In this document: piece by piece, positions 31,182 to 38,494 of the stretch | Numbering within the stretch: the stretch's first letter is position 1 | Layout: every line of letters begins with the position of its first letter | Source: Acidimicrobiales bacterium | Lineage (GTDB): Bacteria; Actinomycetota; Acidimicrobiia; Acidimicrobiales; DASWMK01 | Reading direction: 5' to 3' | DNA length: 41,106 nucleotides | Assembly (NCBI GenBank): GCA_036399815.1 | Contig: DASWMK010000265.1 | Coordinates: 1-41,106 of the forward strand | Notes under the pieces: model-generated | What the model was told of the DNA's origin: nothing | The model's input: only the letters and a program-made list of their open reading frames with translations | Database searches by the model: none | Program-made: the position numbers and the translations under genes

Positions 31182-32719
31182 ATGACCTTCACGAAGCGGG
31201 CCACGGACGGCACGCCGTCTCCATTCAGCAGGAAGAGCATGTACCAGCCCGCCGGGGCGGACCCGCCCACCGGCGCGGTCGCGGTGATGGCGCCCGGCGC
31301 CGACGTGAACTTCAGGTCCACGTGGCGCTGGTTCATGTCGAGGGCGTGGGTGGTGGCCGCCGGCCGCACGAGCACGGCCCTCGTGATCGTGTCCGGCGTG
31401 GACACCGTGAACTGCTGCCCCCACGCCACCTCGGCGGGCGCGTCGGTGATCGTCGGCCTCGCCCCGCGGAACAGGTACGGGGGCGAGTACACCTCGAGGC
31501 GGGGGCCGCCGCCGCCCCTGGTGGTGTCGCCGGCCGACAGCACGCGGCCGTCGGGGAGGAGCACGGCCGTCGAGTGGTAGCGCCGGGCCTCGGCCTGGGT
31601 GGCCATCGGCTGCCACGTGTCCGACGACGACGAGTACCGGAGGGTCTGGCGCGTCGGTCCGACGGCGTTGCCGCCGCCGACGAGGAGCACGGCGCCGTCC
31701 GGGAGGATGGCGGCGTTGGACCACGCCCTCGGCTCGGGCAGCGACGCCCTCGACCGCCACTGGCCCGACGGGTGGGTCGAGTCGTACCACTCGCAGCTCG
31801 CGGTCGGCCCGCCGGCCGACGACGAGCGGGTGCCGTTGCCGCCGATCACCATGATCTCGTGGGGGAGCCCCTCGGCGTTCGGCATGATGACGCACGGGCC
31901 GTTGTGGTGGCGCTCGTTCATCCGCCGGATCGAGGTGCGGGACCAGTCGCTCGGGTCGATGATCGCCGCGTCCCTCGGCTCGGGGCCGGTGACGACCACC
32001 CGGCCGTCGGGGAGCACGTGCTGCTTCGGGTACAGCTCGAACGCCTTGGACAGCACCCGGGTGACGGTGCCGCCGTCGTACAGGTCGACGGCGCCGTTGA
32101 TGGTGCGGCCGTCCTCGAGCATGCCGCTCGTGATGATCGCCCGGCCGTCGGCCAGGGTGGTCACCGTCGGGTACCAGCGGCCGCCCCGCATGTCCGGCCA
32201 GTGCGTCCACTCCAGGGTGACGGGGTCGAAGGTGACGACGTGCTTGGCGCCCCTCGGGTTCACGCCCTCGCGGCCGCCGGCGAACAGCACGCTGCCGTCG
32301 CCGAGGACCGCCTGCCCGGCGCAGAACACGTCGACGGGCGGGTCGCAGCGCAGCGAGGAGCCGCCGACCGGGTCCCACACGCAGGCGTCGGGGCCGCGGA
32401 GGAGGAGGACCCAGCCGGTGTGGAGCACGACCGTGTGGACGGCCGTGACCCGGAATGGCGGCAGCCAGGACGCGCTCCACTGGCCGACCAGCGCGGGGTC
32501 CCCGGAGGGCGGCGGGTCGACGAGGCCGGTGCGGACGGCCTGCTGGGTCTCGAGCTCGCAGGCCCACTCGTCGACGGTGTCGCCGGCGGCCCAGGCGCGG
32601 TCGCCGATGAGCCAGCGCGCGTGCACGGCGGCGACGCCCACGCCCATCCTGGCCAGCAGCTGCCGGCGGCTCAGCCGGCGCCCCTCGTCCCGACGCGAAC
32701 GGTCGCCCGGGTCCTCCAT
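31172..32719 (-). CDS. Tat-exported galactose oxidase / GlxA-like copper radical oxidase
   Basis: 515 residues. The Tat-type signal RRLSRRQLLARMGVGVA leads to a Kelch beta-propeller and a C-terminal DUF1929 E-set domain. All copper radical oxidase active-site positions are present: C133 (DVFCAGQ) and Y183 (GRWYPT), which should form the Cys-Tyr cross-link, the axial Tyr and a His ligand in ARRYHST, and the second His in ATTHALDMNQR. Such enzymes oxidise a primary alcohol or aldehyde and release hydrogen peroxide; GlxA acts on glycan or glycolaldehyde-like substrates in Streptomyces development. The ATG at 32719 was preferred over 32758 because GGGAGG lies 7 nt upstream. Tat export fits a folded protein loaded with copper. 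Confidence 0.9.
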   Translation of the reverse strand: MEDPGDRSRRDEGRRLSRRQLLARMGVGVAAVHARWLIGDRAWAAGDTVDEWACELETQQAVRTGLVDPPPSGDPALVGQWSASWLPPFRVTAVHTVVLHTGWVLLLRGPDACVWDPVGGSSLRCDPPVDVFCAGQAVLGDGSVLFAGGREGVNPRGAKHVVTFDPVTLEWTHWPDMRGGRWYPTVTTLADGRAIITSGMLEDGRTINGAVDLYDGGTVTRVLSKAFELYPKQHVLPDGRVVVTGPEPRDAAIIDPSDWSRTSIRRMNERHHNGPCVIMPNAEGLPHEIMVIGGNGTRSSSAGGPTASCEWYDSTHPSGQWRSRASLPEPRAWSNAAILPDGAVLLVGGGNAVGPTRQTLRYSSSSDTWQPMATQAEARRYHSTAVLLPDGRVLSAGDTTRGGGGPRLEVYSPPYLFRGARPTITDAPAEVAWGQQFTVSTPDTITRAVLVRPAATTHALDMNQRHVDLKFTSAPGAITATAPVGGSAPAGWYMLFLLNGDGVPSVARFVKVIPT

Positions 32720-32840
32720 CGTCTCGCCTCCCGCTGGGCTCCCTCCAGCGATCGCCATAGTGCCACGCGACCACTGTGCGTAAACAGAAGAACCCGAAGA
32801 ATCACGGATCGCGGTACCGCAGCCACGAAAACGCCGGGCC

Positions 32841-32846
32841 TAGGGT
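32841..32846 (+). promoter_or_regulatory. -10-like TAGGGT of the lipoprotein hydrolase gene
   Basis: TAGGGT exactly 6 nt before the ATG at 32853. Confidence 0.5.
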
Positions 32847-32852
32847 GGCCCC

Positions 32853-34892
32853 ATGCGGGCTGCGGGCCGGTGCCGGGTCGTCGTCGTGGCGGCCGTGCTG
32901 GCCGCGTGCACGGGGTGCACGGGGTCGGCGGGGGAGGGCGACGACGCCGGCGAGGCCGCCACGTCGACCACGACGGCGCCGGCCGTGGTCGCCGACCTCG
33001 AGGTGCCCGACGCCGACCACTGCGACCCCCTCGACCCGGCCCACTGCCTGCTGCCGTTCCCGAGCTCGCGCTTCGAGGCGCCCGACGACGGCGCCGACAC
33101 CGGCGTCCGCCTCGCCAACCCCGAGGCGGCCAAGCCGGCCAACGCCGGCGGCACCCCCGTCGACCCGGCGGCGTGGGCCGGCAACGACGGGTGGAGCCCG
33201 TCGACGCCGATCCTCGCCGTCGTGCCCGGCGTCGACCTGGAGGCGAGCGGTGCCGCCCCGGTCACCGACGTCGCCGCGTCGCTCGACGAGGACGCCCCGA
33301 TCGTGCTCGTGGACGCCGACACCGGCGAGCGGTGGCCGTACTGGGCCGAGGTCGACGTGGCCACGGCCGGCACGGCCACGCCCGTCGTCACCGTCCACCC
33401 GGCCGTCGCCCTCGCCGAGGGCCACCGGTTCGTGGTCGGCCTGCGGGGCCTGGTCGACGGCGACGGCGAGGCGATCGCGCCCGGCGAGGTGTTCGCCGCC
33501 TACCGGGACGGCACGGCCACCGACGTGCCCGAGGTCGAGGACCGCCGCCCGGCCATGGAGGAGGTGTTCGCCGCGCTGGCCGACGCGGGGGTCGAGCGCG
33601 ACGACCTGTCCCTCGCCTGGGACTTCACCGTCGCCAGCGCCCGCAACCTCTCCGAGCGGCTGCTGCACATGCGGGACGACGCGCTCGCCTCCTTCGGCGA
33701 CGGCGGGGCGCCGCCGTTCACGGTCACCGCCGTCGAGCCGGCGCCCGGCCCGGGCGTGGCCCGCCGGGTGACGGGGACCTTCGACGTGCCCCTGTACCTC
33801 GACGGCGACGGGGCCAGCGGGTCCCGCATGGTGCTCGGCGACGACGGCCTGCCCGAGCGCCAGGGCGACTACCCGGCCCGGTTCGTGTGCCTCGTCCCCG
33901 ACGCCGCGCTCGCGGCGCCCGGCCAGCCGGTCGTGTACGGGCACGGGCTGCTCGGGTCGGCGGAGGAGGTCGACTCGTACGGGGAGCTGGCCGACGAGGG
34001 CGACCTCGTCCTCTGCGCCACCGACTGGATCGGCATGTCCGGGGAGGACCTCGGCACCGTGGCCGGGATCCTGGCCGACCTGTCCCGCTTCCCGACCCTG
34101 GCCGACCGCACCCAGCAGGGCATCCTGAACACGGTCGTGCTCGGGCGGCTGCTGAACAGCGAGGACGGGCTGGCGAGCGACCCGGCGTTCCTCGGCGACG
34201 ACGGCCGGCCCGTGCTGCGGGTGGGCGACACGGCGTTCGACGGCAACAGCCAGGGCGGGATCATGGGCGGGGCGGCGACGGCCGTGTCGACCGAGTGGAC
34301 GAGGGCCGTGCTCGGCGTGCCGGGCATGGGCTACGCCACCCTGCTGCCCCGCAGCGTCGACTGGGACCCGTTCTCCGACCTGCTCGACGACGCCTACCCC
34401 GACCCGCTCGACCGGGCCGTCGGCCTCGGCCTGATCCAGGTGCTGTGGGACCGGGGCGAGTCGAGCGCCTACGCCCGCCACATGACGGACGACCCGTACG
34501 AGGGCACGCCGGCCCACGACGTGCTGCTCGTCGAGGCGTTCGGCGACCACCAGGTGGCCAACGTGGGGACCGAGGTGATGGCGAGGACGATCGGCGCCGC
34601 CGTGCGCCAGCCGGCCCTGGCCGACGGCCGCAGCACCGACGACGAGCCGTTCTGGGGCATCGAGGCCGTGCCGTCGTTCCCCTACGACGGCTCCGCCCTC
34701 GTGGTGTGGGACTTCGGCACGCCGGCCCCGCCCACCGGCCCCGAGCCGCCCCGCCCGCCCGAGTACGGCGAGGACCCCCACGGCATGGCCAGGGGCGAGC
34801 CCCGGGCGGTCGAGCAGGTGCTGGCGTTCCTCGCCCCGGACGGGGCGCTCGTCGAGGTGTGCGGCGACGACCCCTGCCGGTCCGAGCCGTAG
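32853..34892 (+). CDS. Large alpha/beta-hydrolase lipoprotein
   Basis: 679 residues. A signal peptide with a lipobox-like end (VLAACTGC) is followed by a Thr/Ala linker. The N-terminal 330 residues form a domain I cannot name; it opens with DHCDPLDPAHCLLPFPSSRF, a motif seen in some large bacterial esterases. The hydrolase core has the oxyanion strand VVYGHGLLGSAEE, the nucleophile elbow GNSQGG (S466) and a late GDHQVANVGTE segment with the likely catalytic His. The substrate is probably an ester at the cell surface. Two Cys near the C terminus (VCGDDPC) may form a disulfide. Confidence 0.82.
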   Translation: MRAAGRCRVVVVAAVLAACTGCTGSAGEGDDAGEAATSTTTAPAVVADLEVPDADHCDPLDPAHCLLPFPSSRFEAPDDGADTGVRLANPEAAKPANAGGTPVDPAAWAGNDGWSPSTPILAVVPGVDLEASGAAPVTDVAASLDEDAPIVLVDADTGERWPYWAEVDVATAGTATPVVTVHPAVALAEGHRFVVGLRGLVDGDGEAIAPGEVFAAYRDGTATDVPEVEDRRPAMEEVFAALADAGVERDDLSLAWDFTVASARNLSERLLHMRDDALASFGDGGAPPFTVTAVEPAPGPGVARRVTGTFDVPLYLDGDGASGSRMVLGDDGLPERQGDYPARFVCLVPDAALAAPGQPVVYGHGLLGSAEEVDSYGELADEGDLVLCATDWIGMSGEDLGTVAGILADLSRFPTLADRTQQGILNTVVLGRLLNSEDGLASDPAFLGDDGRPVLRVGDTAFDGNSQGGIMGGAATAVSTEWTRAVLGVPGMGYATLLPRSVDWDPFSDLLDDAYPDPLDRAVGLGLIQVLWDRGESSAYARHMTDDPYEGTPAHDVLLVEAFGDHQVANVGTEVMARTIGAAVRQPALADGRSTDDEPFWGIEAVPSFPYDGSALVVWDFGTPAPPTGPEPPRPPEYGEDPHGMARGEPRAVEQVLAFLAPDGALVEVCGDDPCRSEP

Positions 34893-34906
34893 CCGAGGAG
34901 GCGCAG

Positions 34907-35284
34907 ATGGATCGACCGGAGATGTCGTTGACGTCGGCGGTGCTCGGGGCGCCGGACCCGCAGGCGCTCGGCCGGTTCTACGAGCGGCTGCTCGGGTGGT
35001 CGATCGGGACCGACGAGCCGGACTGGGTGACGTTGCGCCCGCCGGGCGGCGGCACCGGGCTGTCGTTCCAGCTGGAGGACGCCTACGAGCCGCCGGTGTG
35101 GCCGCCCGAGCCCGGTGCCCAGCAGATGATGGTCCACCTCGACGTCGAGGTCGCCGACCTGGAGGCGGCCGTCGCCTGGGCCGTCGACGCCGGCGCCCGG
35201 GTGGCGGGGTTCCAGCCCCAGGAGGGGGTCAGGGTCATGCTCGACCCGGCCGGCCACCCGTTCTGCCTGTTCGCCGACGGCTGA
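34907..35284 (+). CDS. VOC (glyoxalase/bleomycin-resistance fold) protein
   Basis: 125 residues. The fold shows in AVLGAPDPQALGRFYERLLGWSIG and, in the second half, HLDVEVADLEAAVAWAVDAGARVA followed by VMLDPAGHPFCLF. One VOC unit binds metal as a dimer; the His of MVHLDVEV is a likely ligand, the others are less clear. The substrate is unknown. GAGGAGG is well placed before the ATG, and the gene follows the lipoprotein hydrolase by 14 nt, so they probably share a transcript. Confidence 0.88.
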   Translation: MDRPEMSLTSAVLGAPDPQALGRFYERLLGWSIGTDEPDWVTLRPPGGGTGLSFQLEDAYEPPVWPPEPGAQQMMVHLDVEVADLEAAVAWAVDAGARVAGFQPQEGVRVMLDPAGHPFCLFADG

Positions 35285-35292
35285 GCCGGGCG

Positions 35293-35308
35293 GCCCCCCG
35301 CTAGGGGC
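35293..35308. terminator. Weak hairpin between convergent genes
   Basis: GCCCC and GGGGC around loop CCGCTA, overlapping the stop of the epimerase gene. Confidence 0.35.
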
Positions 35309-36335
35309 GCTGGCCGATGCCGGTGGCGAGCTCGTGGGAGCGGGCCGGGCCGCTCGTCTCGGCGGCGAGCGGCGGGGTCTCGGCCGTGTCGCCGCCCCGG
35401 AGGCCGGCGACGAGGTCGTCGACGGCCTCGTCGGCGGTGTGGGCCGGCATCCAGCCGAGCTCGGTCCTCGCCCGCGTCGTGTCGAGGAGCGGGGTGTGCT
35501 GCACGAGGTCGACCCAGCCGGGGTCGGCCGGCTGGAGGTGCAGGGCCCAGGCGGCCCTGGCCGCGCCGCGGGCGGCGGCGAGGAAGGGCCGGTTGCGGTC
35601 CTGGCTGCCGAGGACGGGCTCGGCGGCCAGGTTGAACGGGCCCCGCACGTCCCGCACGCAGGCGAGGTGGAACGCCTCGCCGCCGTCGTCGGCGTGGAGC
35701 ACCTGGAAGCGGGCCGGCGCCTTGCGGATGGCCGTCGCCAGCTGCTGGGGGAGGACGCGGTTGGGCAGCAGCGGCCCGAGGAACAGGCGCCGCACGCCGG
35801 TGGCGGCCTCGCCCTTCAGCATCAGCCCGGGCCGCAAGCGCACCACCCGCACCTCGGGCCAGTCCCGCTCGAACACGTCGAGCAGGCGCTCCACGTACGC
35901 CTTCTGCCACGAGTAGGGCGAGGTGGCGATCCCGTCGGTCGGCCAGGACTCGTCCACCGGCTCCTTCGGCCCGGGGGAGTAGGCCCCGACCGAGGAGGCG
36001 TGGACGAGCGCCGGCACGCCGGCGGCGGCGACCGCCTCGAGCACCCTGCGGCTGCCGACCACGTTGGCCTTCCACAGCACGTCGACCCGGTGGGACGGCT
36101 GGATGAGCCAGGCCAGGTGGACGACGGCGTCCGCGCCCCGGAAGGCCTCGGTGAGCCCGTCGCCCTCCGCCACGTCGGCCTCGACCCAGGTGGCCTTGGC
36201 CCACCGGCCCGACGCCTCCGGCCCCGGCTGCCGCCTGGCCACGCCGACCACCGACTCGACCTGCGGGTCCCGCTCGAGGGCGTCGAGCAGGCTGGTGCCG
36301 ACGTTGCCGGTGGCCCCGGTGACGGCGATCCTCAT
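35301..36335 (-). CDS. NAD-dependent epimerase/dehydratase (extended SDR)
   Basis: 344 residues. RIAVTGATGNVGTSLLDAL is the NAD-binding loop (GxxGxxG), DAVVHLAWL follows, and SPYSWQKAYVERLLD contains Y-SWQ-K as the YxxxK catalytic pair with the Ser of HASSVGAYS. Such enzymes act on nucleotide sugars or other ketones and hydroxyls; the substrate is not evident. The ATG overlaps the TGA of the zinc dehydrogenase by 4 nt, forming a two-gene minus operon. The C-terminal 25 residues are variable and probably not structural. Confidence 0.88.
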   Translation of the reverse strand: MRIAVTGATGNVGTSLLDALERDPQVESVVGVARRQPGPEASGRWAKATWVEADVAEGDGLTEAFRGADAVVHLAWLIQPSHRVDVLWKANVVGSRRVLEAVAAAGVPALVHASSVGAYSPGPKEPVDESWPTDGIATSPYSWQKAYVERLLDVFERDWPEVRVVRLRPGLMLKGEAATGVRRLFLGPLLPNRVLPQQLATAIRKAPARFQVLHADDGGEAFHLACVRDVRGPFNLAAEPVLGSQDRNRPFLAAARGAARAAWALHLQPADPGWVDLVQHTPLLDTTRARTELGWMPAHTADEAVDDLVAGLRGGDTAETPPLAAETSGPARSHELATGIGQRP

Positions 36336-37474
36336 GCGCCCGGCTCCAGGACCACCTTGATCGTGCCGTCGGTCTTCTGCTGGAACTGCTCGTAGGCCTT
36401 CGGCGCGTCCGACAGCGGGACGCGGTGGGTGACGAGGTCGTGGACGCCGAGGGGGTCCTCGTCGGTCAGCAGCGGCATCAGGTCGTCGACCCAGCGGCGC
36501 ACGTTGGCCTGCCCGACCCGCACGGTGATCTGCTTGTCGAACACGTCGCCCAGCGGATAGAGCGGGTAGTGCCCGAAGTACACGCCGCTGATCGACAGGG
36601 TGCCGCCCCGCCGCACCGAACCGATGGCGTTGCGCAGCACGTTGAGCTTGTCCGGCTGGACCTTGACGGCCTGGAGCACGGAGTCGACCGTGGACCCGCC
36701 GCCCTCGGTGCCGACCGCGTCGATGACCGACTCGGCGCCGCCGGAGGTCAGGTCGAACAGGGCGTCGGTGACGTCGTCGACGGCGTTCGGGTCGAGGGTC
36801 TCGATGCCGTGGCGCTCGGCCATGGCCCGCCGCTCGGGGACGGGGTCGATGCCGATCACCCGCTCCTGGCCGAGGTGGCGGGCGATGCGGGCCGACATCT
36901 GCCCGATCGGGCCGAGGCCGAACACGACCGTGGTGCCACCCGGCTCGAGGTCGGCGTAGTCCACGGCCTGCCACGACGTGGGCAGCACGTCCGACAGGAA
37001 CAGGAACCGGTCGTCGGGCGGGCCCTCGGGCACCTTGATCGGGCCGAAGTGGGCCTGGGGGACCCGCAGGTACTCGGCCTGGCCGCCGGCCACCCCGCCG
37101 TACAGGTGGGTGTAGCCGAACAGGCTGGCGCCCTTGCGCACCGTCCGGTTCTGGGTGGTCTCGCACTGCGAGTAGTAGCCCCGCCGGCACGTGTGGCAGT
37201 GCCCGCAGGAGATGTTGAACGGGACCACGACCCGGTCGCCGGGGGCGATCCCGGTCACCTCGGGGCCGACCTCCTCGACGACCCCCATGGGCTCGTGGCC
37301 GACGATGTCGCCGTCCTTCATGCCGATGGCGATGCCCTTGTAGAGGTGGAGGTCGGACCCGCAGATGGCGGTCGAGGTGATCCGCACGATCGCGTCGGTG
37401 GGCTCCTCGATCCTCGGGTCGTCGACCTCGTCGACGGAGAGCTGCTCTTTCCCGTGCCACACGACGGCCTTCAT
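36332..37474 (-). CDS. Zinc-dependent alcohol/formaldehyde dehydrogenase-like MDR
   Basis: 380 residues. Catalytic zinc site CGSDLHLYKG and VGHEPMGVVEEVG; structural zinc loop CGHCHTCRRGYYSQC with four Cys; Rossmann motif VFGLGPIGQMSARIA. The sequence with an extra loop around PTSWQAVDYADLEPGG is closest in layout to the glutathione-independent formaldehyde dehydrogenase group of MDRs, which often act on small alcohols or aldehydes. GGGGTGG precedes the ATG. It is divergent from the cyanophycinase gene, 57 bp away. Confidence 0.9.
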   Translation of the reverse strand: MKAVVWHGKEQLSVDEVDDPRIEEPTDAIVRITSTAICGSDLHLYKGIAIGMKDGDIVGHEPMGVVEEVGPEVTGIAPGDRVVVPFNISCGHCHTCRRGYYSQCETTQNRTVRKGASLFGYTHLYGGVAGGQAEYLRVPQAHFGPIKVPEGPPDDRFLFLSDVLPTSWQAVDYADLEPGGTTVVFGLGPIGQMSARIARHLGQERVIGIDPVPERRAMAERHGIETLDPNAVDDVTDALFDLTSGGAESVIDAVGTEGGGSTVDSVLQAVKVQPDKLNVLRNAIGSVRRGGTLSISGVYFGHYPLYPLGDVFDKQITVRVGQANVRRWVDDLMPLLTDEDPLGVHDLVTHRVPLSDAPKAYEQFQQKTDGTIKVVLEPGA

Positions 37475-37519
37475 GCCGCCACCCCTGCCCCCGTGCCGGG
37501 CGGTCAAAACTGGCAGCGG

Positions 37520-37525
37520 TACGCT
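37520..37525 (+). promoter_or_regulatory. -10-like TACGCT of the cyanophycin operon
   Basis: TACGCT exactly 6 nt before the GTG of the cyanophycinase gene at 37532. Confidence 0.5.
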
Positions 37526-37531
37526 GCCCCG

Positions 37532-38494
37532 GTGCCCGGCGCGCTCATCGCCATCGGAGGCGCCGAGGACAAGCTCGGCCGCCGCAAGATCCTCGGCGAG
37601 TTCGTCCGGCTGGCCGGTGGCGCCGACGCCCGCCTGGCCGTGATCTCCACGGCGTCGGCCCTCGGCGACCAGGCCACGGAGGTCTACCGGTCGGTCTTCT
37701 CGGGCTACGGCGTGTCCGACGTGCGGGGCCTGCGGCCGGTCACCCGGCAGGAGGCCGGCGACCCCGCCACGGTCGGCCAGCTCGACGGCGTGACCGGCGT
37801 GTTCATGACCGGCGGCAACCAGGTGCGGCTGTCGACCGTGGTCGCCGGCACCGCGCTCGGCGACGCCCTCCTCGCCGCCAACGCGGCCGGAGCGGTGGTC
37901 GGCGGCACCTCGGCCGGGGCCAGCGCGCTCACCTCGCACATGGTGGCGTTCGGGGCCGGCGGCGCCGTCCCCCGCCAGCGGATGGCCCAGCTCTGCGCCG
38001 GGCTCAACCTGCTGCCCGGCATGATCATCGACCAGCACTTCGAGCAGCGGACGAGGATCGGGCGGCTGATGGCCCTGGTCGCCCTGTCGCCCAGCCTGCT
38101 CGGCATCGGCGTGGACGAGGACACGGCCGCCGTCTTCCCGCCCGACGGCACCTTCCACGTGATCGGCAAGGGCGCGGTCACGGTGGTGGACGGGCGCGAG
38201 GTGGAGTCCGACGCCTACGAGGCCAACCAGACGGCCAGGATCATGGTGTCCGGCGCCGTGCTGCACTCGCTGCCCGCCGGGTGGCGCTTCGACCTGGCGG
38301 CGAGGAAGGTGGCCGGCCGGGCGGACGCCGGGGACGAGGACCGCCCGCCCCGGGCGCGGACGGGGGTGGCGCCGACGGCGGCCCGGCTGGCCCGGCGGAT
38401 GGCGGCCGAGGGCGCCGACGACCGGGTGGTGCAGCGCAACGCCCGCCAGCGGGCCCGCCGGGCGGTGGCGCGAGAGGAGGAGGCCTCGGAGTGA
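37532..38494 (+). CDS. cphB: Cyanophycinase
   Basis: 320 residues. A serine peptidase of the S51 family that cuts the Asp-Arg polymer cyanophycin into beta-Asp-Arg dipeptides. It shows ALIAIGGAEDKLG at the N terminus, FMTGGNQVRL, the nucleophile elbow GGTSAGASA (S127) and DQHFEQRTRIGRL. The catalytic Ser, the GGxE start and the overall length to about residue 270 fit cytosolic cyanophycinase. A 50-residue Arg/Ala-rich tail (about 270-320) follows and is not typical. Its stop overlaps the start of cyanophycin synthetase by 4 nt, so degradation and synthesis are encoded together. Confidence 0.93.
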   Translation: MPGALIAIGGAEDKLGRRKILGEFVRLAGGADARLAVISTASALGDQATEVYRSVFSGYGVSDVRGLRPVTRQEAGDPATVGQLDGVTGVFMTGGNQVRLSTVVAGTALGDALLAANAAGAVVGGTSAGASALTSHMVAFGAGGAVPRQRMAQLCAGLNLLPGMIIDQHFEQRTRIGRLMALVALSPSLLGIGVDEDTAAVFPPDGTFHVIGKGAVTVVDGREVESDAYEANQTARIMVSGAVLHSLPAGWRFDLAARKVAGRADAGDEDRPPRARTGVAPTAARLARRMAAEGADDRVVQRNARQRARRAVAREEEASE

